64,000 nucleotides of DNA, taken from positions 7,362,657 through 7,426,656 of the forward strand of contig NC_134643.1 in assembly GCF_030463565.1 (NCBI RefSeq), given 5' to 3'. The position numbers were made by a program, and so were the translations under genes. The notes beneath the pieces are model-generated. The model was not told the DNA's origin. It did no database searches and worked only from the letters and a program-made list of their open reading frames with translations. Source of the DNA: Pelecanus crispus (taxonomy: Eukaryota > Chordata > Aves > Pelecaniformes > Pelecanidae). Positions 13,061 to 23,957 of the stretch are shown here, one piece after another (the first letter of the stretch is position 1; every line of letters starts with the position of its first letter).

Positions 13061-13439
13061 TCAGAGGTTTGGGGAGGTCAAATTCACCATCAAATGTTCA
13101 CCAAGTAATTTTTTCCCGTAATTTCTGCGGACGCTCACTACTCTGAGTTTTTGTTACTGTAAGCATCAGAAAATTGTGTCTTTTTTAGTCTGTTCTCTGC
13201 CTGCTTATCCATCCCTGTGAGGAAGGGCAAGAGCTGTGTTTCCCAGCTGGGAAATGAGAGCAGTGGTGGTAAGCCAAGAAAAAAAGGAGTAGAGATGAGC
13301 TTGACCTTCTGGTTCCCAGGCTTACGCACTAATCCTGAATCACCCTTCCTCTCCCACCGCCACACCTACCGCTTCGGGAGCATTTACTTGCCAGCCCAGG
13401 AGAAAAAAAAAAACCAGCAGCCTGGAAGCTTAGACTCAC

Positions 13440-13492
13440 GTGTGCAATGAGTTGTTCATACTCTGAGTAACGACGGTAAGTCACCCATTGTA
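13440..13492 (-). CDS. Candidate orphan exon with PX-domain-like core
   Basis: Read on the minus strand, the segment ending at 13440 encodes VQWVTYRRYSEYEQLIAHV-like sequence followed at once by the donor GTGAGT (13439-13434). The Arg-Arg-Tyr-Ser-Glu-aromatic pattern, with a preceding Trp and a following Leu, is the hallmark of PX domains of sorting nexins, where the first Arg contacts the 3-phosphate of PtdIns3P. Candidate acceptors are CATCAG ending at 13493 or CGGAG ending at 13499, after a pyrimidine-rich stretch. No other exon of the same protein was convincingly found nearby. It may be an exon of an unannotated gene, a pseudogene relic or a coincidence. The gene cannot be named. Confidence 0.4.
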
Positions 13493-13499
13493 CTGATGC

Positions 13500-15566
13500 T
13501 CCGAGGGTGGAACGGCACCAGAAGGAAAAGAGCATTTGTACAAGCTGTTACAGCAGGAGGAAGCTTGTTTCTTCACATTTAAACATCTATTAGGAAGGAG
13601 TTGTCAACACATTTCTAGTTCCAATACACAAGCCAGCACAAGGGTAGAGATCAACGGGGTCTTCAGGCTTCCTGACACAAGCAAACTTCATTACCGTGGA
13701 ACATTTCCTGCCTCCTAAATGGATTTTATTGCCCGATTAGGTTTAATTTTTATTTATGGCGTGAGTTTTCCAGCACAGTCCGGCCCAGGAAATGGGCACT
13801 CTGTGCCCAGCATGGCAGTTCCTGCTACATCCTACAATAAACCCCCGAGCTCTGCGCTGGCCACGCCGAGAGCAGAGTTTCCTCTGCGGCGTGTCACCGT
13901 GCAGGCAGCAGCGATGCCGCCGCTGAAACCAAAAGCTGGTTTGATTTTACCTTAGGTAAGACTCACAGCTATTTAGTAATAAAGCCCTAGTTTCACAGGG
14001 CGTGGGATTTGGGACCAACCTGAATAATAAACCACAAACAATTGTGCCTGTCGGGTGTTACGATAAAAAAGAGAGTTTGTCTAAGTGCTGCTGTTGCATC
14101 CATCTTTCCACTGGAAAAGAAAGGCTGCCGCAGGAGGGACGAGGAACCGGCTTCTTCCTGGAACAGCTCAGCTGAATTCCCGGGAGAAGCAGCCTGGCCA
14201 CCGGGTTTTCCTCCCGGGAGGGGGCTCATTCTGCCACCAGCCCGAGGAGGAAGCTGGAGCCCCATCACCACATGAAAAGCTTCTCAGAGCAGAGACACGA
14301 AAAGCCAAAGCTGCCTCCGAGATCCCTCTCACCACTTCATTACCCGGGCTTCGCTTCCGTCACTCCAGGGATGCAACTTCCAGCAACTCGCATCAATTTA
14401 ACAACCACTTACTGGGCTAATACAGAGACACCAAACGTCTCTTCAGGTGGGTTATGAGAGCCTTACTGATGCATTCAAGTCTTGCTTCCCAGGAGAGAAC
14501 ATCTGTCTTTAGCTTACTATGAACACATATAGGAGATATATGTGTTTGCATCTATATATATAATTTCAAAAAATGGATACTGGTGCAGCAGGGAGGACAA
14601 CCAGCTCAGCTGGACAGTGGCACTGAGACCCAGGGCAGCTCTGCAGCCAGGAACAGCTCTCCCTCGTAGAGCAGACGTGGAGGGGCTTCCAGCAGTCCCA
14701 ATTTCCCCTGAAGAGACACAAGCAAGGACGAGCGGCGGCCCCGACGCGCTGTGCGACATCCTGGCCCCGCTGGCGTGGAAGCGTTTCTGAAACCGGCTCC
14801 CTTGGGGCAGCCTCTGGCTCAGGAGAGGTGGTCGCAGTGGGTCCGGCACCGCGCTTTCATGGCATTGCTGTTTTCACCCAGGAGCTGCCCAAGAAATAAG
14901 CCAAGGGTTCAGTAACAAATGTCTATTCCCAAAATGGGGATATTTTATTTTATTTTATCAAATTATCCAGAGAAGAGGCTTTCAGGGGACCAATTAGTGG
15001 CTACAAGCCCTAGGAGGTAGGACCAGCAAGTGCAAAACCCCAGTCCTGAGCAGGCTCCCTGGGTATCCCCCACTCCCATATTTGCTTTTCCTTGTTTGCC
15101 GGGGAGGCAGAGCTGACAGCAGTGGCTCATGCCAGCAAAACTGAGCCTCTCGTTAACACTGTTCCAGCATTTCTCCTCCTGCAGCGAGCTGACTGCTGTC
15201 AGAGCAACCCCATTTCCACACTCGGGCACCCAGTAGAGGCAAGAAGTAGCACCTGAGCAATTTGCATCTATATGAGGCTTTCTGGGCACCAGAGCTGGGC
15301 TTTTTTAGTGTAACCAGCAGGGCACAACACATCACTCTTCACAGCATCACTGCCTGACCGGTTACACCACCTTTGGTGGGGCTTTCATGGAGCTTCCTGC
15401 ATTTTAAGGTCTTCTTTCAGTTCAAATTCCGATTTTGAGGAAGAGCGGTACACAGCAAGAGTCTCCTCATGCACACAGAGGTCAAAGTCCTACATCCGGG
15501 AGGAGAATTTGCAGCCTGAAATAAACGCGAGATACAAACTCCTGCACCAAGCTCTGTCCGCGCTGC
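13500..15566. other. Intergenic sequence without recognised genes
   Basis: Mixed-composition unique sequence. Open frames exist on both strands (up to about 110 codons) but show no domain, splice pairing or repeat homology that I recognise. It ends abruptly at the 3' terminus of an antisense CR1. Confidence 0.5.
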
Positions 15567-17255
15567 ATAGAATCATAGAATCATAGAATCATCTAGGTTG
15601 GAAAAGACCTTTAAGATCATCCAGTCCAACCATTAACCTACACTACCAAGCCCACTCTAGACTAATCAAGGGTAGACCAGACTAAACCATATCCCGAAGT
15701 GCCACATCTACCCGTTTTTTAAACGCCTCCAGGGATGGTGACTCCACCACCTCTCTGGGCAGCCTGTTCCAATGCCTGACCACCCTTTCCGTAAAGAAAT
15801 TTTTCCTAATTTCCAGTCTAAACCTCCCCTGGCGCAGCTTAAGCCCATTTCCTCTTGTCCTATCACTAGCTACTTGGGAGAAGAGACCAACACCCACCTC
15901 ACCACAACCTCCTTTCAGGTAGTTGTAGAGAGCGATAAGGTCTCCCCTCAGCCTCCTCTTTTCCAGGCTAAACAACCCCAGCTCCCTCAGCCGCTCCTCA
16001 TAAGACTTGTTCTCCAGACCCTTCACCAGCTTCGTTGCCCTTCTCTGGACACGCTCCAGCACCTCAATGTCTTTCTTGTAGTGAGGGGCCCAAAACTGGA
16101 CACAGTATTCCAGGTGCGGCCTCACCAGTGCCAAGTACAGGGGGACGATCACCTCCCTGCTCCTGCTGGCCACAGCATTCCTGATACAAGCCAGGATGCT
16201 GTTGGCCTTCTTGGCCACCTGGGCACACTGCTGGCTCATGTTCAGCCGGCTATCTACTAACACCCCCAGGTCCTTTTCAGCCAGGCAGCTTTCCAGCCAC
16301 TCCTCCCCAAGCCTGTAGCGTTGCATGGGGTTGTTGTGACCCAAGTGCAGGACCCGGCACTTGGCCTTGTTGAACCTCATACAGTTGGCCTCGGCCCATC
16401 AATCCAGCCTGTCCAGGTCCCTCTGCAGGGCCATCCTACCCTCCAGCAGATCGACACTCCCACCCAATTTGGTGTCGTCTGCAAACTTACTGAGGGTGCA
16501 CTCAATCCCCTCATCCAGATCATTGATAAAGATATTGAACAAGACTGGCCCTAAAACAGAGCCCTGGGGAACACCGCTCGTGACCGGCCGCCAACTGGAC
16601 TTAACACCATTTATCACTACTCTCTGGGCTCGGCCACCCAACCAGTTCTTTACCCAGCGAAGAGTATGCCTGTCTAAGCCGTGAGCTGCCAGCTTCCCGA
16701 GGAGGATATTATGCGAGACGGTGTCAAAAGCTTTGCTAAAGTCGAGGTAGATGACATCCACAGCCTTTCCATCATCTACCAGGCGGGTCACCAGGTCATA
16801 GAAGGAGATCAGGTTGGTCAAGCAGGACCTGCCTTTTGTGAACCCATGCTGGCTGGGCCTGATCCCCTGGTTGACCTGTACTTGCCTGTGGAGTTCGCTC
16901 AAGATGAACCTCTCCATAATCTTCCCCGGCACCGAGGTCAGGCTGACAGGCCTGTAGTTCCCCGGGTCCTCCTTCCGGCCCTTCTTGTAGATGGGCGTCA
17001 CATTGGCAAGCCTCCAGTCATCAGGGACCTCCCCTGTTAACCAGGACTGTTGATAGATGATGGAAAGTGGCTTGGCAAGCTCCTCTGCCAGCTCCCTCAG
17101 TACTCTTGGGTGGATCCCATCCGGCCCCATAGACTTGTGAGCGTCCAGGTGGCATAGCAGGTCATTAACTGCTTCCTCCTGGACTATGAGGGCTCCATTC
17201 TGGTCCCTATCCCTATCCTCTAGCTCAGGGGCCTGAGTACCCTGGGGATGACCGT
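15567..17255 (-). mobile_element. CR1 LINE, 5'-truncated, reverse-transcriptase part nearly open
   Basis: The 3' end of the element is at the low coordinate, where the CR1-type terminal repeat (TAGAATCA units on the + strand, 15567-15592) is present. The minus strand encodes the CR1 ORF2 from just upstream of the reverse-transcriptase domain to its C terminus. Visible motifs are [38 protein letters not shown] and the catalytic FADD. The C-terminal block [20 protein letters not shown] follows. The 5' endonuclease and ORF1 are missing, as is typical for CR1. The frame is open except for a single TGA at 16399-16401. Confidence 0.95.
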
Positions 17256-17265
17256 ACCGCTGCAC
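15682..17265 (-). pseudogene. CR1 ORF2 fragment (reverse transcriptase), one in-frame stop
   Basis: Two frames that are in register, 17265-16399 and 16398-15682, form about 527 codons of CR1 ORF2 interrupted only by the TGA at 16399-16401. Family members carry an Arg at that position (…LDR-W…), so a CGA to TGA transition at a CpG is the likely cause. The fingers and palm motifs, including FADD, and the C-terminal extension are present. Without the endonuclease part it cannot be autonomous. The few lesions suggest a fairly young copy. Confidence 0.9.
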
Positions 17266-18180
17266 GACGCCGACGCCGACAGCGCGGGGACGGCCGCCAC
17301 GCCATCTGGTGAGACGGAGCCTGCCCAGGCAGCGCCGGCGCCTTTAGCGCTTTGCTGCAAAGGTGACCCCCGCAGTGACCCCCGGCAGGCGAGGGATAAA
17401 AATGCATTCGGGCGATCAGCGCGCTGGAAGGGCGCTTGGCCACGCAGAGAGGTGACAGTCCGTTAGCACGAGCTGCCTCAAAAATCATCGCCGTGTTATC
17501 GAGGGGGCTCCGGTGGCAAGAGGAGAACTGGCTACAAGTATTTTCCGCAAATGGAGCTGAGTGATGTGACCGGCCTTCAAGTATTGGATAATTTATCAAG
17601 GGCAGGCCAGTGGCGTTATTCCGTGGGGACGAACGCAGCCCCGAGGACTTCACACCGCATACATAAGCTCAAAGTTAGTATTCTTCCCCAAACTTCAATA
17701 CCTGACATCAGAGGGACGGAGCAGAGCGTGCAGCCGGGCACCTACCAGGGTCAGGCGACCCAAAATGCAGGCAGGCGCCGCCGAGGCCAGAGCCGCGGGG
17801 TGCCTTCAGTGGAGGAGGGGGCCGCCAGCGTCCCAGATCGCCTCCAGCTCCCACTCGTCAGCCGCAGCGCTGGGAACGCGTTAACGAGAGCGCGACGGGG
17901 TGTCCTTACCGAGGCCACCCTGAGGTACTACCGACAAATTGCAAAAAAACCCCACAATTAAGGGGTAAATACGACAAAGTTTTCAAGCTCTCGGGCTCTC
18001 AACTGTGACTTGTTTCCAGCAGAAAAGGTTGCTCCCCTTTATCCCATGCACAACAGAAACTGTTTTCCTGCAGGTAAATGCCAAAGAACAAACAAACATC
18101 AGCAAAACCTAAATTTCTTCCTCCTTTTTAAGTGTGTCAACCATTTTTTTATTTGCCTGATGGCTTGGATCCAGGTAATG
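17256..18180. other. GC-rich intergenic segment
   Basis: Non-repetitive sequence next to the 5' break of the CR1, with CpG-rich stretches at about 17256-17360 and 17700-17910. A chance frame of 142 codons on the minus strand is not supported by any motif. Confidence 0.4.
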
Positions 18181-18203
18181 GAGGGAAGGAAGGAAGGAAG
18201 GAG
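18181..18203 (+). repeat. (GGAA)n microsatellite
   Basis: About five GGAA units in a row, with no associated element. Confidence 0.85.
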
Positions 18204-18729
18204 TCTTTAACAAAACACTGTTTGTTCTTCTAACAACATCATAAACGCTAAGTGTTTTAATGGCACAATCCTACCCTGACAATAATAACTTAAAAGCAAA
18301 GTTTGTAACTCAAACAATACAAGTAAATGTTTTGACATTTACTCACTTGTTCGATTCCTGCCCAGATAGTTTCCTACTCCCAGCACGCCTGGATCTCCTT
18401 AGGAGTGGTTGGAAAAAAAATATTTATAGTTGAGTTCTGAGAAGAGACAGCGAAGTGTCGTCTCAGACGAGCATCTTCAGCGGGGCAGAACAGCATGGAG
18501 CCGAGGAAAAACCTCCGTGTGGGAAAAACGAGTTATGAAGCTCAAAAGAAAGGGGAGAAAAAAGAACATACTTATCAGGGGGCAGCAGCAGGCTCATATT
18601 ATTGTTGTATTTATTTTGAAAATATCCACTCACCTGGCTGGGATATGCGGTCTTAATACTACAGTACCGCTTTTGTGGACAGTCCCAGTTAGCAAGGTTG
18701 TTTACTCGCTTTTTCATTTATCTACCTTC

Positions 18730-19000
18730 ATTTGCACCTCCCGGCGAAAAGCGCCACGACCCTTTCAATAACGAGCGTGCCGCTGGCAGCCGCCGCGGTG
18801 CTGCCGCTGCTGCCGCTGCTGCCGGCCCCGGCAGCCCGGGAGGCCTTTCAGGTCGGACGCGCACGGATTGCTAATCGCTCGCCCTTGGCCGCAGCCGTTC
18901 TGAGCGGGCGCCCATGCCGATCGGTTGGACGGGCTGGGAAAAGCCGCGCTGCCAGCCCGCGAAGCCCGACCTGGGTTATTTCCCCAAGTCAGCGCTTTTC
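18730..19000. promoter_or_regulatory. CpG-rich patch with CTG/CCG triplet run
   Basis: A short GC-rich, CpG-dense patch containing GCTGCTGCCG-type repeats (about 18789-18830) in an otherwise AT-balanced region. It may be a CpG island of an unannotated transcript. If a minus-strand gene contains the PX-like segment at 13.4 kb, this patch would be upstream of it. No promoter motif was identified with confidence. Confidence 0.35.
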
Positions 19001-19171
19001 AATGGCACCGCGTTTACTGAAGTCAAATGCATTCCCACGTAAAGTAAAGAGGAGAAAGTAAAGAGAAGGCTGCATCAGCAAAGTGCCGGAGCTGAACGCG
19101 GTAACTCCTCGCGGCTCTCACCGTGCCGCCCTGCCAAGCACGCAATGACTGCTTCACCAGGAAGGGCAAAC

Positions 19172-19193
19172 AAAAAAAAAAAAAAAAAAAAAA
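19172..19193 (+). repeat. Poly(A) tract, 22 A
   Basis: An uninterrupted A run. No retroelement body was recognised immediately upstream on the + strand. Confidence 0.85.
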
Positions 19194-19639
19194 CAAAACT
19201 TGAGCAAATCAGGCAGTCTCCACACCACCGAGGTGGTTTTCTAAGCCTGAATATTTATAAAAGTACATTATGCGTGTGCTGCCATGTATGTGCATTGATG
19301 TGTTTGCATATATTTTTGTCTCTGTAACACAAAGAGCAGAACTGACTGACTTCTATGAAGGCTTGGAAAGTTGGTAAAATTAGAACAAGTCTGAAAACTC
19401 AGCAATTCATAAAAAAGATTTATGTGATTTTTTAAAATCTTATCACATTACAACATTGCAGGGTAGAAAAAGATGGCCAATGCTGCCAGCTGGAGTTCAA
19501 GGTGTGGCCTGTGGGTGCTGACATTCCCAGGTGAACCCGGCGCTCTCCGATTTCGGAGCTTCCCAGCCACCTTGGCTCCATCCCGGAGCAAGGACTAGCA
19601 CAGCACCTCAGCTCAAACAGGCTTTCAAGCGATGCACCA

Positions 19640-19880
19640 TAAAGATCACAGAAGGGTTTGGGTTGGAAGGGACCTGAACGCTCATCCGGCCCAACCCCCT
19701 GCCATGGGCAGGGACACCTTCCACCAGACCAGGCTGCTCAGGGCCCCGTCCAACCTGGCCTTGAACACTGCCAGGGATGGGGCATCCACAGCTCCTCTGG
19801 GCAGCCTGTGCCAGTGCCTCGCCACCCTCACAGGAAAGAATTTCTTCCCTATGTCCAATCTAAACCTACCTTCTTTCATT
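19640..19880 (-). mobile_element. CR1 LINE copy A, 3' part
   Basis: Antisense CR1 3' end. On the minus strand it encodes the C-terminal ORF2 signature around RFRLDIGKKFFPVRVARHWHRLP and FKARLDGAL. The 3' UTR that follows carries the conserved sequence with a + strand complement like TTGGGTTGGAAGGGACC. It is interrupted at about 19880 by copy B. Confidence 0.9.
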
Positions 19881-20060
19881 GGATGGAGTCCCCATCCCTG
19901 GAAGCGTTCAAAAAACGGGTAGATGTGGCACTTGGGGACATGGTTAAGTCTAGTTTACCCTTGATTGGTTTAGTGTGGACTTGGTAGTGTAGGTTAATGG
20001 TTGGACTGGATGATCTCAAAGGTCTTTTCCAACCTAAACGATTCTATGATTCTACGATTT
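19881..20060 (+). mobile_element. CR1 LINE copy B, short 3' end nested in copy A
   Basis: A sense-oriented CR1 3' terminus of about 180 bases, beginning near GGATGGAGTCCCCATCCCTG and ending in ATTCTATGATTCTACGA repeats. It resembles the 15.6 kb element (the same C-terminal residues [14 protein letters not shown]) more than copy A. The host CR1 resumes directly after it. Confidence 0.9.
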
Positions 20061-20445
20061 TAAAACCCTTGCCCCTTACCCTGTCACTGCAGGCCCTGGT
20101 AAAAGGTCTGTCCCCGTCTTTCTTACGAGCCCCCTTTAAGCACTGAAAGGCTGCAACGAGGTCTCCCCGGAGCCTTCTCTTCTCCAGGCTGAGCCAGCCC
20201 AGCGCTCTCAGCCCGGCCTCCCAGGAGAGGTGCCCCAGCCCGCTGGCACCCTAGGGTGCATCTCATCGGGCCCCATGGACCTCGGTAAATTCAGGATCCT
20301 CAGGTGGTCACGAACCTGATCGCCTACAACGGAAGGGACTTCAATCCCCCAGTCGCTGCCTTGAGCTTTAGGGGCTTGAGCGATGCAAGAAGAGAGATTA
20401 CCATCGAAAACTGAGGCAAAAAAAATTGAGTACAATCATGCAACA
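20061..20445 (-). mobile_element. CR1 LINE copy A, continuation with internal deletion
   Basis: Copy A continues antisense with the EKRR region of ORF2 (about 20061-20247). It then jumps at about 20248 to the reverse-transcriptase start (MGPDEMHPRV, VGDQVRDHLR, FFASVFDG). Roughly 1 kb of the palm domain is missing between these points, so this copy has an internal deletion. Confidence 0.85.
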
Positions 20446-22610
20446 CATTTTCTGGTTGTCAGCAAGCCAGCTCAACGAGCCTCACATCAGTGAAGACGCA
20501 ACTTCAAACGCCCGGACCTGACTCAAGTCCAAATTCTTTCCAGAGAACAATAAGATAACAGACATCTTTTACGCAATCCAGGACATGAAACGATTTCTCC
20601 TTTATCCACGTACATTTTTCTGGATTTAACTACTTCCGTGCCTGTTCGGGAATGCTGCTTTAGAAATACTCTTTGCAAGAGCACCTTGGACTAGCAGCCC
20701 TTGAGAAACACTCCCGCAGGAACATCCTCTCTCCCATCAAACGATGCCACAGCTTGAATTTGGCATCATTTCCCCAGTGACCTGTCGCATCTGCGGGTCA
20801 CTGTACTGTAGGGAAAGAGGAGCAATGATACTAGACGTAACTTCATTAATTAAAGATCCTGTAATCTGGATGGAGCAGCAATATTCATAGATAACAGACA
20901 AGCACTGACCAAAATATAGGTTATTTCCCTGTTCCCATCGCAAGAGCAGGTTGCTCACCTGACCTTTTTAATTCAATATTCTTTAAAGGAAGACAAAGCA
21001 TTCTAATGACATAACATGAAAGGAAGCCATGCAATCCCGATAGCAACAAATTGTAGGTGAATCTGGTGACAAAACTGCTCCGCAAGCCGCAGGACAGCAT
21101 CTAGCCAGGCCACCAGGCTGTGGGGCTAGCAAACAGAAAAGCAAAGAATAAATAGGATCCAAACTTTTTTTTTTCCCCCCACTGTGTATGTTTAGCCCTG
21201 ATTGTTTCACTTGCAAGGATTTTTGCCATGAGATTATATTCAGCAGAACTTTGGAAGAGTTTATTTTAAAATTGATCTTCAAAAGGTTTCACTGATTTTT
21301 TTTTTTTTATTATTTCACCCTGAAGTCAGGGGAAGCGCCAGCTGACCCCAAACTATTTTCAGCAAATAATTTTATAAAGATATTTCCATTGATCCAAATT
21401 CCATCCAAGACATTAGATTGACACATACAAAACAGAGGTAATGTGAATTGATGTTTTATTTTTGTGCAGTTATTCAATTTGGATAAATTAAATGCCTTCA
21501 AAACTAAGCAGCATGTTGAGAAAAAGAAGTTGACTTTAGGTTGAACCACAATTAGATGCTTAATTTGCTATTAGGGATTGGTAGGCATTTTTCATCGGGG
21601 AAGTGGAAATTAGATTTGACCAATGGATACGGTCATATTGCTGTAGAAGGCATTCCTGGAGGAGCTCAGAGTTACAAATGTGATTAATAAATGTACCCAT
21701 AAATTTGTGTGGAAAAAATTGCTATGAAAAGAATCACACGAGACTTGAAACAAAGACCTGGTCTTCCTACAACATGCTCCTCCGTACAGGGCCTGTCCCT
21801 CCCAGCGCCGCGGCGTGGGGAGCACCTTCTCCGAGCACGCAGACAACTGTACCTGGAGACAGTTTGGAAAAGCTGGCGTTGGGGGGCGACTGCACACATT
21901 CAGGCTACTCACCTCCTTGCAAAACGAGATCTGGCAGAAATCTAGAGAAACGCATGTACATGTGATGTTATAAAGACCTCAAGCCACGCTCTGCAAACTG
22001 GAAGCTGTCTACCACCAGCCTGGCCCAGCGACGTCCGCGGGGAAAACGCGCTGCAACGACTCCAGCACTTCTCAATCCCCAGCTGCTGCCACAGCGTGCG
22101 AATGGAAGGAGCAGACCTACAGCTGCGCCTGCAGGTTTTCCACTCCCAACATTCGATCCTGGGATTAAAGAGCATAACTTTAAAAACCTTGGATTCTTCT
22201 CTCCAAAGCATCATTGCTTGACTTAACCCAGGCCGGTTTTCTGGTTCGGTTCACCACGTGGCTGCACAAGCCCCGGCTCTGCACGACACGAAGGGGGCAA
22301 GGGGAAGCTGCTGCAGGTGAGGTGGTGGTGAAGTCGCTTCTTTCAGAGCCGCTGTCTGCCTATGACAGCTTACGTTACGCGAGATGACGATCGCAGTTTC
22401 ACAACTCCTTGCTAAACGGCAAGGAAATCTTGCATTTACTAAGCGTGCTTCAAGTATGTTTCTTGGGGCAGGAATCCTCCTGCTTTGGTAAAATGCCATC
22501 TATTTTTACGTCGCTTGTACGAAGCGCTGTCTGAGCTACAGCCCAGCGACATACCACAAACTCTTCAAAACCTCATTTCAGAAAAGCAAAGCTGATGTAA
22601 AGAGACAGAC
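20446..22610. other. Intergenic sequence downstream of both genes
   Basis: Unique sequence between the CR1 cluster and the UPF2 polyadenylation site. It contains small T-runs (21166-21173, 21298-21309). No gene, RNA or further repeat is supported. Confidence 0.5.
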
Positions 22611-22611
22611 G

Positions 22612-23957
22612 CCAGTTCTAAATTACAACACTTTATTGCAGCATTGGCAAAGGTCAGATTTCTGAAGCTGGTGAAGATCGGGCGGCATTTCCGTATGAAA
22701 TGTTACAAGTTTACAAGTCTCTCTTCCTACATGCAGAAACCAAAAACAGTGGTAAAAAGGATTTTAAAAGAGCTAGAAAAAAGAATTAGTACTAACATAC
22801 AGATGAGCTCCTTAACCCAGTTAACTACCTCTACGTGAAAGCAAACAAAAAACTATGCTAATAAATAACAGATTATCAGAAACAGACCAAGAAACCTCAT
22901 TTCTACTTAGAAAAAAAAATAAAAATTCTACTTGTTTCCAGACTTAAATCTTTTTTTTTTTTTTTTTTTAAACTTTTTTTTCATTTCAACAGACACAGAG
23001 GCTTATCAACCCATGAAGATCAACAAAATATTTGGATCCACTCCTTGACATCCTCCTGTTATGCTGACTGGCACGTTTTGGTTTTCAATGATACATACAA
23101 TGGGCTCAACTATATCCCTGTCCTTAGGCTGGTGTCAGGCCGTTCCAAGCAGTACGAGTCAACACCCTGTGTTAATCAACTTCACATTCTATTTTGAACC
23201 TTAACAGGCATTTTACCTCCTTGGCTCTTGAGCTTTTCACCCCTCCCTGCTCCCCACCCCCTCTTTCTTGCTTGTCTGGCAGCAAAAGGCTACTCCTTAA
23301 CCAAAAACTTTCTCTCTGAGGAGTGTTTGATAAGAAGTTATCCTACTTGTCAGGGTTTTCTTCTAGATTTCACTGTTTGCTCTACATTTTTCTACTGTAG
23401 ATTTGCAGCCCCCAAAGAACATCCTTCCAACACGAAGTGCTTGACTCGGAGATAACGTAACTTGTGTCAAGTTTAGAACTTGGTTCTCCCCGATACTGAG
23501 CTGTCAAGGACCTTTTCCGTCCCAGTGTAATCCATCTGAATTTCAGGTTGATCTTTGTTTTCACTGAGCTGCTCACTGGTCAAGTTAACCATCTCACTCA
23601 CTGACTTCTGCTCTTATGAGAAAATTAACCCTCAACGCGGTTCCTGTAACAAAAAGCTTTTTTTTTTTTCCCCCTTTTTTTCTTTCTTTTTTTTTTTTTT
23701 TTGTTTTTGTTTTGTTTTTTTGGGTAGGCCATGACTGGAAGCTTCCACTTGTTCTGTGTGGGGTTGGGGGGGAAGAGGGGAGGCTGTTGTTTCTGCCCCA
23801 CGGCCCCAGCCTGTCCCAGGTTTCGATTCTGAACGCTCTAGACTGGCATGCTGAGATGTGTCCACTGCTCTCGTTTAATCGCTGGAGGATTCCACTATCC
23901 ACAACATCAGAGATACAGGACCTAATGAAATGACACTTGCTGCTGGATCAACGTCTC
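22612..23957 (-). CDS. UPF2: UPF2 terminal exon (last 10 coding bases and 3' UTR)
   Basis: The acceptor is CTTAG at 23962-23958, after a long T/C tract on the minus strand. Joined to the AG of the previous exon, the first bases read AG|G AGA CGT TGA, giving the conserved Arg-Arg-Arg end with the stop at 23950-23948. The remaining 1.3 kb is 3' UTR and includes a purine-rich tract (minus strand) at about 23659-23715. An AATAAA lies near its end. Cleavage is placed about 15-25 bases past the hexamer, so the end coordinate is approximate. Confidence 0.88.

Noticed and set aside
15772-17040. Open frames on the + strand across the CR1
   Set aside because: They are antisense shadows of the CR1 ORF2 coding sequence.
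18732-19061. 109-codon + strand frame with an Ala/Leu/Pro-rich start resembling a signal peptide
   Set aside because: The hydrophobic run comes from the GCTGCTGCCG triplet repeat in a CpG-rich patch, and no downstream domain follows.
20737-20958. Minus-strand frame with splice-like edges, considered as another exon of the PX-like gene
   Set aside because: The translation shows no PX or BAR similarity and no consistent phase with 13440-13492.
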